Shown: positions 1 to 8,445, counted from the first letter of the stretch. The stretch: 64,000 nucleotides of DNA from Aquirhabdus parva (GCF_003351745.1 NZ_CP031222.1:1966207-2030206), one strand, 5' to 3'. Notes: a model not told the origin generated them from the letters alone. Numbers and translations: made by a program.

Positions 1-841
1 CAGAATCAGGATGTCCGATAACTCTGCCAATTGCACAAATCAGATTGGCATGCTGCCCCACAGCGATGCTGGCTGCCATCTCATTTTGTGGTAATCCATC
101 ACTGGTTAATTGACCCTTAAAGATTTTAACCGCAACCTCTCGAGCTTCATGTGATGACGAGTCACTAAGTCTTGCTTGATAAATATGCCCTGAGGCACCT
201 TCACCCAACTGATGTTGAATAACCAAGTCGTGCCACGCTATATCACGAATTGATGCCAAGTCTGATTTCAATTCAGCACAGGGGTTTCCCGCATAAGCAA
301 GCCATGCGAGTCGCGGCAATGTCAGTAACCAGTTAGGGAGCGTCGTTAATTGGTTTGAGGAAATACGCAGTAATTGTAGATTTTGACATGTGGCTAAGGC
401 ATCGGGTAAATGTGTCAGTTGGTTGCCAGCCAGCATCAGTTTCTGCATCTTCGTGCACTTGCCGATACTGTCAGGGATTTTCTCAACTTGATTGTCCGTT
501 AGGATCAACCAACGCAAATTGCTAGGCAATGCTTCTGAAGGAACCAGTTGAATCTGATTGCTCTTAAAACCAATCATGCTCAAACTTTGGCATTGACCCA
601 ATACCCGAGGAAGCGTTTTAAAAAGATTATTTGAACAGAAGAGGATCTTAAGCTTTTTCAGTCGATATAAATCATCAGGTAATGACGTCAAGGCATTACC
701 GGTTAAATTCAGAATCTCCAAGGTCTCAGCATGGGCAAAAATTTCAGTTGGGAAATAGGTCAGTCCACATGAAAGGTTAATGCGACGACAGTTCTGAATA
801 TCGCCAGCTTGAAGTTCTTGAAGGGTATTAATTGTAGGCAC
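1..841 (-). CDS. Leucine-rich-repeat serine/threonine protein kinase (partial, C-terminus outside window)
   Basis: Translation from GTG at 841 gives about 280 residues and runs off the window. Residues 20-200 are short leucine-rich repeats of about 23 residues with the recurrent pattern LxxLxLxxNxLxxLP. A protein kinase N-lobe follows: the glycine-rich loop LGEGASGHIY begins near residue 210 and VAVKIFKG, with the ATP-binding lysine, lies near residue 239. The catalytic loop lies beyond the edge and cannot be checked. The GTG directly follows an in-frame TAA and sits 9 bases after the zapE stop, so the gene is the third member of the hydrolase-zapE operon. LRR-kinase fusions are known in pseudomonads and relatives. 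The substrate is unknown; the LRRs are probably a protein-binding module. Confidence 0.82.
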   Translation of the reverse strand, partial: MPTINTLQELQAGDIQNCRRINLSCGLTYFPTEIFAHAETLEILNLTGNALTSLPDDLYRLKKLKILFCSNNLFKTLPRVLGQCQSLSMIGFKSNQIQLVPSEALPSNLRWLILTDNQVEKIPDSIGKCTKMQKLMLAGNQLTHLPDALATCQNLQLLRISSNQLTTLPNWLLTLPRLAWLAYAGNPCAELKSDLASIRDIAWHDLVIQHQLGEGASGHIYQARLSDSSSHEAREVAVKIFKGQLTSDGLPQNEMAASIAVGQHANLICAIGRVIGHPDS

Positions 842-850
842 TTATGTGAC

Positions 851-1978
851 TCAATCCGACTGCCGATGCGCTTCCATCAGATAATCATCGGATTGCATTT
901 CAAGTAACCTTGAGCGAGTCCGTTGAATTTCAAATGCCAACTTCTCACCACTATAGAGCTCAAGAATCGGTTGCTGTGCAGTGACAACCAGCTTTACCCG
1001 ACGATCATAAAACTCATCAACCAAATAGATTAAACGCCGTGTTGCGTCTGCAATCTGATCATTGAGTACAGGCACGCTACTCAGTAGAACGGTGTTATAT
1101 AGTTTTGCCAGTTCAATAAAATCTGCGGCACTGCGCGGTTTCATACACAACTCGTCAAAGTGGCACCAGAGCAAGTCATCAGTCCGACCTTCTACCTCAA
1201 TCAATCGGTCATTGATGGTAATGTCTTCTTGCGACACCAAATGGTTCTTTGTTAATGCACAAAAACGCACTGCCATCCAATTTTCCGCTTCATGAGTTAA
1301 TGGCGAGCGATAGAGATTGGCTTGCTTCAGCACACGTAGACGATAATCAATCCCCGAATCCACATTCAAGACCGTGCAATTCGCTTGTACAGCAGCGATT
1401 GCTGGTAAAAAACGATCACGATGGATGCCATTTTTATAAAGACCATCTGGGGCAATATTGGATGTTGCCACCAATGTGATGCCACGCTTGAATAACATGC
1501 CAAATAAATCACCCAAAATCATCGCATCAATAACATTACTGACAAAGAATTCATCAAAGCAAATCACGACCGCTTCTTTGTAGATAATATCCGCGACTTT
1601 TTCTAGAGGATCAGTCTGACCCTGTAGTTGATTCAGCTCACGATGCACCCGTTGCATAAAATGATGAAAATGCATGCGCATCTTGCGACGAAATGGTACG
1701 GCCTCAAAGAACTGATCCATTAGCCATGTTTTTCCTCGGCCTACACCACCCCAGAGGTAAACCCCTTTGGGTGCGGCAGGACGGCGTAAACGGAAGCCTT
1801 GAGCCTGCTGATAACGCTGCATCAGTTGCTGATAGAGCTCATCCAGCGCATAAACCGCATTGGCTTGTTCATCATCATGTACAAAGGAGCCGCTACTGAG
1901 TGCTGCAGCATAACGCTCAGAGGGCGATAAAACATTTGGAGTAGCGTGCGTTGTAGATGGATTAACTGGCATATTCAT
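851..1978 (-). CDS. zapE: Cell division ATPase ZapE (AFG1 family)
   Basis: This 375-residue P-loop ATPase has the same length as E. coli ZapE. Walker A GGVGRGKT lies at residues 77-84 and Walker B VVICFDEF at 136-143. The family (COG1485) associates with the FtsZ ring and destabilises FtsZ polymers late in division. The start codon overlaps the stop of the upstream hydrolase gene as ATGA (1975-1978), which implies translational coupling, and the LRR-kinase gene follows 9 bases later. Family assignment is firm; the division role is carried over from E. coli. Confidence 0.93.
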   Translation of the reverse strand: MNMPVNPSTTHATPNVLSPSERYAAALSSGSFVHDDEQANAVYALDELYQQLMQRYQQAQGFRLRRPAAPKGVYLWGGVGRGKTWLMDQFFEAVPFRRKMRMHFHHFMQRVHRELNQLQGQTDPLEKVADIIYKEAVVICFDEFFVSNVIDAMILGDLFGMLFKRGITLVATSNIAPDGLYKNGIHRDRFLPAIAAVQANCTVLNVDSGIDYRLRVLKQANLYRSPLTHEAENWMAVRFCALTKNHLVSQEDITINDRLIEVEGRTDDLLWCHFDELCMKPRSAADFIELAKLYNTVLLSSVPVLNDQIADATRRLIYLVDEFYDRRVKLVVTAQQPILELYSGEKLAFEIQRTRSRLLEMQSDDYLMEAHRQSD

Positions 1979-2592
1979 GGAAAACGGCTCTCTAATTGCG
2001 ATCCAATATCAGGCAAATGCCCATGGAAAAAATGTCCGCTTCCTGCGATGACTGCTAAATCAAAATTACGGGTATTTGCCCAATCGATAATATCTTGAGG
2101 TGGAACAACCTCGTCTTCAGCACCGACCATGACAAAGGTATCGTCAGGGAGAACCAAATCACCCATGGGATAGTTTTTAACTGCTGGGGCTACTAAATAG
2201 AGCTTTTGCAAAACAAATTGGTGCGGATTATATTGCATTAATTGGCTAAAACCTGCAGCAGCGATATAGCCACCAAAGGAGAAACCAGCAATGTATAACT
2301 TTCTGGCCGTGCTTTGATCCGCAATCCAATCTAATACCGATATCAAGTCTTCAATTTCACCCACACCTTGCGCGTGCACACCCGTACTCGTTCCAACACC
2401 TCTGAAATTAAATATCACCACAGAAATGCCACTATTACGGAAAAAACGTGCAAGTGTCGTAACCACTTTATTATCCATAGTGCCCCCCATAAGTGGATGA
2501 GGGTGACAAATAACTGCGATTGCATCAGATTCCTGCCAAACTGGTCGGATCTGAAGACTACCTGCATTACCTTGAATAAGTTGGTCTGCCAT
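1975..2592 (-). CDS. Alpha/beta hydrolase of the COG2945 type
   Basis: This 205-residue single-domain alpha/beta hydrolase has an early HPHPLMGGTMDN segment (residues 30-41) typical of COG2945. The nucleophile elbow GFSFGG carries Ser105; Asp160 in GAEDEVVP and His187 in GSGHFFHG complete a plausible triad. No signal peptide is visible, so it should be cytoplasmic. It is the first gene of the minus-strand operon with zapE and shares a 4-base overlap with it. The start is ATG at 2592, with only a weak ribosome-binding site. The substrate is unknown; esterase or dienelactone-hydrolase-like activity is possible. Confidence 0.85.
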   Translation of the reverse strand: MADQLIQGNAGSLQIRPVWQESDAIAVICHPHPLMGGTMDNKVVTTLARFFRNSGISVVIFNFRGVGTSTGVHAQGVGEIEDLISVLDWIADQSTARKLYIAGFSFGGYIAAAGFSQLMQYNPHQFVLQKLYLVAPAVKNYPMGDLVLPDDTFVMVGAEDEVVPPQDIIDWANTRNFDLAVIAGSGHFFHGHLPDIGSQLESRFP

Positions 2593-2990
2593 ATTAGCTG
2601 ATATATACGTTTAAATGTGGCACAAAGCCTATCATTTTTGAGCCCTAAAATGCCAATATCAAATGTCTCAAGACGTTTAGATGTATCATTTGAGTCTTCG
2701 ATATGTAATTAAATCAACATCATTTCGACTAATTATTAAGCGAAGACATAAAAGCTCTCTGTGCTTGAATTCGGCTCAAATCCTGTATCGGGTATGCACC
2801 AAAATTTATCCACATCATGCACAACTGCGCTTTTCATGAACAAACAGTTCACCCAGTGCATTTTTTTGATTTTGACAAAGCTTGATTTATTTAAGCTATT
2901 GTTTTTATTTAAATTTATTTAGTGGTTAAATTTTAATCAATTTGATCCCACACCTTTATATTTGGTGGCTTAGACCTGTCAACCCTATAG

Positions 2991-3025
2991 TTGTCCACAG
3001 CACCATCCACAACTTTTGTGGACAA
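2991..3025. promoter_or_regulatory. DnaA-box triad, copy 1
   Basis: There are two direct boxes (starting at 2991 and 3003) and one inverted box (3017-3025). The second and third boxes form a near-palindrome with arms TCCACAA/TTGTGGA. A perfect 10-base inverted repeat, AACCCTATAG at 2981-2990 and CTATAGGGTT at 3060-3069, brackets the triad. DnaA binding is inferred from box sequence only. Confidence 0.5.
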
Positions 3026-3649
3026 CGAGGTAAAGCCTTATAGCAATTGGCTTAGCGAGCTATAGGGTTTGAAAAACTTACAGGCATCACTAATCATAAG
3101 TGCTACGAATTAATCAATTGGAAAATATATTTTTTATTGGCATCTTTGAAAAAAGATGCTTGTGTTGAGTGGTTTTTGAAAGCAAATATCTTCTGACACT
3201 ATGGGCTGGCGCGTGTTGCCTTGATCTTAGTCACGAATGTACAAGCAGAAGTCACACTCAACCGTCCTCTTATTTTGTCTGTAGTATTCATAACTCGAAG
3301 TCGTAATAGGCTCCCTAGAACCCTGAGTAATTTGTCGACAATATCCTTCAAGTATGGCACATTAAATTGTCAGACAATTATCTCTCTCATCAATTAAAAC
3401 TTCCTCAGTCACTGGTTATTTTTGGTGCATATGTAGGTCGAGTTACATCCGAGTTATGCACATAAATTGCCCACAGGCTCTCTCTATAATCTTTTTATAA
3501 GCATAGTGAAAAAACTTGTCATTTTTTATTTATATTTAATTCTTGATTTATATAACTTGTTGTATTGTATTATTATTTTAATAGATCAAAAAATGTACAA
3601 TTTGTAGCCGCGCCTTACTCAGCGCCAACTTACGCTGTCAATACCATGG

Positions 3650-3684
3650 TTGCCCACAATGTTATCCACAGCTTTTGTGGACAA
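3650..3684. promoter_or_regulatory. DnaA-box triad, copy 2
   Basis: Boxes start at 3650, 3662 and 3676 (inverted), giving the same 12- and 14-base steps as copy 1. The 22 bases at 3664-3685 match 3005-3026 with one difference. The middle box is a perfect TTATCCACA. An AT-rich block (3481-3600) lies just upstream, as in copy 1. Confidence 0.5.
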
Positions 3685-3969
3685 CTGGCTAAACCCTTGC
3701 TACGACACGCAGAGGAAGATTACAGTACAATGAATTTTGAAAAAAAGATTAATTTCTGACCAACAATCACTTTTTAAAGTACGGACATAAAACGGAATTC
3801 ATTGTAAGTAAAAATGGACAAACGCTATATGCTATTCATTCAAAAATATCCGCCCAACAAGATGCTAAAACAAAGTGCATAAAACGAATTGAGATGGTGC
3901 GAAAGATAACCCGTTATTAAAACTCCACTGATAGGCATGACTCCTTTAAAATTTGGATTTTTAAATACA

Positions 3970-3997
3970 TAAAAAAACAGCCCATGTAAACATGAGC
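3970..3997 (-). terminator. Rho-independent terminator of the old-yellow-enzyme gene
   Basis: On the minus strand the hairpin has arms AGCTCATG and CATGGGCT, a TTTA loop and a run of six T. It lies about 65 bases beyond the stop of the flavin oxidoreductase gene. Confidence 0.75.
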
Positions 3998-4060
3998 TGA
4001 TCAATTTGCGACATTTTTTTAAATCGAATGATTTATTCAATCATTTACACGCATCATTTT

Positions 4061-5320
4061 TTAGCTTGCGCGTAACTTTGTGATGATTGGTTTACGTTTT
4101 AAAATCATTTCTTGAATACTTCCTTTCATATAGCGCAAAAACACGACAAGCGGTGACAATTTTGGATTTGGTGATTTACCTTGTCCAATGGCTCTAAACT
4201 GAGCCGCATACCATATCACCTCCATGACCGCTAATTTATCAATCGGAGCAATTCCGGTTTTAATCGGCTGAGTTGCATATTTCACGTTTGCTCCAGCGAT
4301 CAGACTATCCGTCACATCCGTTTCCACAGCCAATGGGCGCGCAATACCGATTAAATCACAAGCACCCGATGCCAGAGCAGCATCCATCCCTGCACGTGTA
4401 CGGAAGCCTCCTGTCACCATTAGTACGGTTTTTACTTCCTTACGCACTTTCTCAGCAAACTCGAGGAAATAAGCTTCTCGCTGAATGGTGCTCTCTTTTG
4501 CAGGTTGTTTCCGTTTAGCGCCTGCCATAGCGGGTGCTTCATAGGTACCGCCTGAAATTTCAATGAAATCGACGCCTAAAGCATCCAGTGCTTTAAATAC
4601 AGCAACAGAGTCTTCTTCAGTGAATCCCCCTTTTTGGAAGTCCGCAGAATTTAATTTCACACCAACGACAAAACCAGCACTGGTTTGTTTGCGAATTTCT
4701 TTGAAACTTTCAAGGAGGAAACGCATGCGGTTTTCTAAACTACCACCCCATTGATCAGTACGATGATTATGCTTTGGAGATAAAAAAGCACTGACTAAAT
4801 ATCCATGTGCACCATGGATTTGTACACCTTGAAATCCTGCTTTTTCGCAAATTCGTGCTGATTCACCGAAACGGCGGATCAAGTCATAAATCTCTGCTTC
4901 AGTCAGTTCGCGAGGCACACCAAACAACGGAGCCATAGCAGGTCCAAACCCGATCGCGGATGGAGCAACGGTTTCACGATTAAGTCCCTTTGGACATTGT
5001 TTACCCGGATGAGAAAGTTGGACAATTTGTGCTGTATTGTATTTTTTCCCCAGACTCGCCCATTCTGTTAAACGTGCTAAATCACTTTCATCTTCGACAA
5101 TAACTACACCTGGCTCGTTTTTAGCACGATGATCAATCATTACATTGCCAGTGATTGAGGCGCCCAAGCCCCCTTTACCCCACGTATCATAAAGCTTTAT
5201 AAGTGCCGGTGTAACTTTACCATCAGATGTTGCTAGCGCTTCACTCATTGCACCTTTGATGATTCGATTTTTAAAGATCTGTTTATTGATTTTGAGAGGC
5301 TGGCTGATATTGACCGACAT
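4061..5320 (-). CDS. NADH:flavin oxidoreductase of the old yellow enzyme family
   Basis: This 419-residue FMN-binding TIM-barrel enzyme belongs to COG1902. The segment QIHGAHGYLVSAFLSP carries His169 and His172, which bind the substrate carbonyl or nitro group in this family, with Tyr174 following. The signature NHRTDQWGGSLENR is at 185-198, and the phosphate-binding end VTGGFRTR and DLIGIARPL lies near the C-terminus. The start is ATG at 5320 with GGAG six bases upstream. It is monocistronic: a terminator lies downstream and a promoter with inverted repeats upstream. These enzymes reduce electrophilic alkenes, quinones or nitro compounds; the real substrate cannot be read from the sequence. 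Confidence 0.9.
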   Translation of the reverse strand: MSVNISQPLKINKQIFKNRIIKGAMSEALATSDGKVTPALIKLYDTWGKGGLGASITGNVMIDHRAKNEPGVVIVEDESDLARLTEWASLGKKYNTAQIVQLSHPGKQCPKGLNRETVAPSAIGFGPAMAPLFGVPRELTEAEIYDLIRRFGESARICEKAGFQGVQIHGAHGYLVSAFLSPKHNHRTDQWGGSLENRMRFLLESFKEIRKQTSAGFVVGVKLNSADFQKGGFTEEDSVAVFKALDALGVDFIEISGGTYEAPAMAGAKRKQPAKESTIQREAYFLEFAEKVRKEVKTVLMVTGGFRTRAGMDAALASGACDLIGIARPLAVETDVTDSLIAGANVKYATQPIKTGIAPIDKLAVMEVIWYAAQFRAIGQGKSPNPKLSPLVVFLRYMKGSIQEMILKRKPIITKLRAS

Positions 5321-5363
5321 GAGAACTCCATCGTGTACAAGTAATAATTAACAACGTGAATCG

Positions 5364-5391
5364 ATTTTACGCTAAAAACAAAATTTGACAA
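5364..5391 (-). promoter_or_regulatory. Predicted sigma70 promoter of the old-yellow-enzyme gene
   Basis: On the minus strand, -35 TTGTCA (5386-5391) and -10 TAAAAT (5364-5369) are separated by 16 bases. The -35 box lies inside the inverted repeat TTTGACA/TGTCAAA (5384-5390 and 5399-5405). A second palindrome, TATTCA/TGAATA, lies at 5407-5422. The overlap suggests repressor control. Confidence 0.5.
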
Positions 5392-5457
5392 TGAATAGTG
5401 TCAAAATATTCAATGCTGAATACTTACAATATGTTTAATATTCAGACGATAGAATTA

Positions 5458-5706
5458 TCAACCTTTAATAATTTCAAAGCGATAAATTTCTTTTTCACTA
5501 CTATTAGCAGATGCAATTTGCTCTTGACTACGCAGTTCATGTCCGAGGTGTATACAAAATTTTGGAATATCACGCATACTTGAAGGATCAGTAGACTCGA
5601 TTATAAGTATTTCGCCAGTCGCGATTTTTCGTATCGCACGATGCAGCATCATGACAGGCTCTGGACAAATTAAGCCTTTGGTATCTAAAAAATGCGGTGC
5701 TGACAC
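5458..5706 (-). CDS. TusA-family sulfur carrier / sulfurtransferase
   Basis: This 82-residue protein has the CPxP motif of the SirA/TusA fold: LDTKGLICPEPVMM, with Cys14 as persulfide carrier. TusA proteins relay sulfur to tRNA thiolation or to molybdenum cofactor synthesis. The start is GTG at 5706, chosen because AGAGGAGAG lies eight bases upstream. It stands alone between the old yellow enzyme gene and the divergent corC. Whether it is the tRNA-thiolation TusA or a paralogue cannot be decided without the rest of the genome. Confidence 0.85.
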   Translation of the reverse strand: MSAPHFLDTKGLICPEPVMMLHRAIRKIATGEILIIESTDPSSMRDIPKFCIHLGHELRSQEQIASANSSEKEIYRFEIIKG

Positions 5707-5860
5707 GATTAACGCTCTCCTCTAGTCATCATAATGCTAAGCCTAGCAGAAAAATTTTCATCTATTTAAGACAAACCACACCAAAAGTGATAATGATTCA
5801 TGTATCTGTCGTCTTGCTTAGGCTATTATGCAGACTGTTTTTTTATTTTAAAGGTTAAAT

Positions 5861-6715
5861 ATGAGTGGCGAATCTGGTTCGGCGTGGACGGTGCGCGGGC
5901 TTAAACGCTGGCTGTCGGCTACGCCGGAAACACGAGATGATTTAGTACGACTACTTGAGGATTCTAGACGCTTTCTGGAACCTGATACGGTTGATATGTT
6001 GACAGGTGTATTAGGATTACCCAAAACCCCTGTACGAGAAGTCATGACCCCGAGGCCATCCGTAGTTGGTTTGTTTGAAGATGATGAACTGATGGAAATT
6101 CTTCCAGTTCTGATTGAATCTGCACACTCACGCTTCCCTGTATTTTCGCGAGATGGACGCGACACCGTAGTTGGCGTCTTGTTGGCAAAAGACCTCTTGC
6201 GCTTTATTCAACCCGACAATAATGTGTCTTTTGATCTGCATACTCTGCTTCGTCAACCCGTTTTTGTCCCTGAATCAGCGCGTTCAGACCAATTGCTCGG
6301 GATGCTAAAACATACTCAAACACATATGGCAGTCGTGGTTGATGAGTATGGCGCGACTGCTGGTTTAATCACACTGGAAGATTTGCTCGAAGAAATTGTG
6401 GGTGAAATTGAAGACGAACATGATGAAATCGACCCACTTGCAGACTGCATTATTCCAGATCCTGATGTGAAGGAAGCATGGCTTGTTCAAGCATTAACAC
6501 CGATTGATCACTTTAATGAAGAGCTGAATGCTGAACTTGAAGGCGAAGGTGTCGATACCATTGGCGGATTATTGCTTGAAAAAACTGGCTTAGTCAGTGA
6601 ATTAACGGGGGAAACGGTTGAAATCGCAGATTGGGAGTTCACAGTATTGGCGGCCGATCTTCGCAGTTTAACCTTACTTCGTGCCCGCCGTGCACCTGCT
6701 CTCATAATAGAATGA
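5861..6715 (+). CDS. corC: CorC/YbeX-like CBS-domain protein
   Basis: This 284-residue soluble protein has a short N-terminal helix region, a pair of CBS domains (about 58-185, starting VREVMTPRPSVVGL) and a C-terminal CorC_HlyC transporter-associated domain (about 200-282). E. coli CorC (YbeX) is 292 residues and lies next to lnt, as here. The family is linked to magnesium/cobalt efflux and to ribosome maturation. CBS domains usually bind adenosine nucleotides. The next gene, lnt, follows about 100 bases downstream on the same strand, so the ybeX-lnt pairing is conserved. Confidence 0.92.
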   Translation: MSGESGSAWTVRGLKRWLSATPETRDDLVRLLEDSRRFLEPDTVDMLTGVLGLPKTPVREVMTPRPSVVGLFEDDELMEILPVLIESAHSRFPVFSRDGRDTVVGVLLAKDLLRFIQPDNNVSFDLHTLLRQPVFVPESARSDQLLGMLKHTQTHMAVVVDEYGATAGLITLEDLLEEIVGEIEDEHDEIDPLADCIIPDPDVKEAWLVQALTPIDHFNEELNAELEGEGVDTIGGLLLEKTGLVSELTGETVEIADWEFTVLAADLRSLTLLRARRAPALIIE

Positions 6716-6822
6716 CACTTACATGAGGAGTATGTGATTAAAAACAGACTCCTTTTTTTAAATACCGTTTGAAATTTAAAGCCAACTCAATACTCTCACG
6801 ACAATGGGCAGAGGACAATCTT

Positions 6823-8400
6823 TTGAGCATAAAGAAAACTGCGAGTGCAACAGCGAACTATACAGCTCATCGCTCGGATCGTCGCAATGCGACATGGTCT
6901 TTGAGCAAACTCCCTCTTTTCGTTGCTGGCGTAGCCAGTCTTATTGCAGGCGTATTACTTCCTCTGGCCTTTGCTCCGTATAATTTGTGGCTCATTGCTT
7001 TTATTTCTCCAGCACTGCTGTACTTACTGCTCAATCAGCGCTCACCTGCACAGGCATTTTTATTGGGTGAAGCATATGGATTTGGACTATGGGCAGTCGG
7101 TGGATTCTGGTTATATACCTCGATTCATGAATACGGCGATACCTCGGCCCCTATTGCACTGCTGATGATTGCGGGTGTAGCACTGGTCATGGGCCTATTC
7201 AATGCGATTGGTGCATGGTTCTATCGACGTTTTCTTCCCGAGTCGCCTCTCACCTTTGCTCCGCTTTGGATTGTTATTGAATGGGTTAAAACGTGGTTGT
7301 TTACCGGATTTCCATGGCTCTTTGTAGGCTATGCGCTAATTAGTCATGGTTTAGATGGTTATGCCCCGGTTGCTGGCGTATTTGCAGTTTCTGCGGTTGT
7401 GGTATTAATCGGTTGTGCATTTGCAGAGTTACTACGTCGTCGCTGGTTCTGGCTAGTGCCTATCATTATTTTGATTGCAGTCGGAATTGGTCTCAATCAA
7501 ATTCGTTGGACCAAACCTAAAGCCTCACCTGTACTTTCGGTTTCACTGATTCAAGGAAATATTCCTCAAGATCTCAAGTGGTTAACTGAGTATCGTGAGA
7601 AGACCTTGCAGATTTATGCTCACTTAAGTAAAAGTGAATGGGGACGAGACCTCATCGTATGGCCTGAATCGGCTATTCCCATGTTTCAAAATGAACCAGA
7701 GGCAGCACCATTCATCGAAGAGATGCATGAAATTGCTTTAGCGCATCATTCAGCATGGGTAATGGGCATTCCTTACCTTGACCTCAGCAATCAGACTTCG
7801 ACATCCACAATCGATCCGCCTTTTTACAATGCCATTGGGGGACTTGGAGATCATGGGTCAGGTCTTTATAAAAAACAACGCCTCGTGCCTTTTGGCGAAT
7901 ACATTCCTTTTGCTGGTACCTTAGACTGGATATTGCCCAGTTTAAGTAAAACAGGCAGCTTTACAGCCGGTCCTGCAGGACAAGCTCCTCTGCATGTTAA
8001 GGGTCACGCATTAGCTGCTGCGATTTGCTATGAAGTGGCTTACCCTAATCTCACCCGCCTTAATGCGCAAGACAGTGATTTCTTAGTGACCTTATCCAAC
8101 GATGCTTGGTTTGGCACATCTGCTGGACCTTTGCAGCATCTGCAGATGGTACAAATGCGCTCGAAGGAAACCGGTCGTTGGTTTATACGCGCAACCAATA
8201 CTGGGGTGAGTGCATTTATTAACGATCAAGGTGAAATCGTTAAACGGACACCACAATTTAAAACCGCGGTGCTCCGTGGCAATTTACCGGCCATGACAGG
8301 TGAAACACCCTACATGCGCTGGGGCGATCTCCCTATTCTATTGATCAGTGCGTTGCTGATGCTTATCGGACTTTGGGCAAAGTTGCGTTATCAGCGCTAA
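6823..8400 (+). CDS. lnt: Apolipoprotein N-acyltransferase Lnt
   Basis: This integral membrane enzyme adds the third acyl chain to lipoproteins in the inner membrane. About eight hydrophobic segments precede a nitrilase-type periplasmic domain. Counting from this start, the catalytic residues are Glu282 (VWPESAIP), Lys351 (YKKQRLVPFGE) and Cys402 (AAICYEVAYP), matching the known triad. No ATG lies near the N-terminus. TTG at 6823 was preferred because AGAGGA lies seven bases upstream, giving 525 residues; a TTG at 6769 would add 18 residues with no clear ribosome-binding site. About 30 polar residues still precede the first membrane helix, longer than in E. coli (512 residues). Confidence 0.93.
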   Translation: MSIKKTASATANYTAHRSDRRNATWSLSKLPLFVAGVASLIAGVLLPLAFAPYNLWLIAFISPALLYLLLNQRSPAQAFLLGEAYGFGLWAVGGFWLYTSIHEYGDTSAPIALLMIAGVALVMGLFNAIGAWFYRRFLPESPLTFAPLWIVIEWVKTWLFTGFPWLFVGYALISHGLDGYAPVAGVFAVSAVVVLIGCAFAELLRRRWFWLVPIIILIAVGIGLNQIRWTKPKASPVLSVSLIQGNIPQDLKWLTEYREKTLQIYAHLSKSEWGRDLIVWPESAIPMFQNEPEAAPFIEEMHEIALAHHSAWVMGIPYLDLSNQTSTSTIDPPFYNAIGGLGDHGSGLYKKQRLVPFGEYIPFAGTLDWILPSLSKTGSFTAGPAGQAPLHVKGHALAAAICYEVAYPNLTRLNAQDSDFLVTLSNDAWFGTSAGPLQHLQMVQMRSKETGRWFIRATNTGVSAFINDQGEIVKRTPQFKTAVLRGNLPAMTGETPYMRWGDLPILLISALLMLIGLWAKLRYQR

Positions 8401-8408
8401 TCAACATA

Positions 8409-8440
8409 AAGCCGCTCCTTGTTGAGCGGCTTATTTGCTT
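8409..8440. terminator. Shared terminator between lnt and the COG0523 gene
   Basis: The hairpin has arms AAGCCGCTC and GAGCGGCTT with a six-base loop. It lies between convergent genes. The T-tract is moderate on the plus side (TTATTTGCTTT). Confidence 0.65.
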
Positions 8441-8445
8441 TCCTT

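Larger units (their letters stand above)
2593..3839. other. Long non-coding region with duplicated DnaA-box/AT-rich modules (origin-like)
   Basis: No convincing gene lies in these 1.25 kb. Perfect TTATNCACA boxes occur at 2806-2814, 3454-3462 and 3662-3670. One-mismatch boxes occur at 2815-2823, 2991-2999, 3017-3025 (minus) and 3676-3684 (minus). Weaker ones lie at 3003-3011, 3467-3475 and 3650-3658. Blocks with only about 15-17% G+C lie at 2881-2940 and 3481-3600. Each block is preceded by a box pair and followed by a three-box cluster with identical spacing. This is how bacterial replication origins are built, but dnaA is not in the window and strand bias argues against a simple oriC. A DnaA-titrating or DnaA-reactivating locus is the main alternative. 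Confidence 0.6.

Noticed and set aside
3565-3759. 64-codon plus-strand frame in the DnaA-box region
   Set aside because: It runs through the DnaA-box triad, has no ribosome-binding site and no protein-like pattern.
3840-4040. 66-codon minus-strand frame downstream of the old yellow enzyme gene, and a nested 32-codon ATG frame (3840-3938) with AAAGGAG upstream
   Set aside because: The longer frame starts with TTG and runs through a clear terminator hairpin. The nested one has its ribosome-binding site only two bases from the ATG and no visible promoter.
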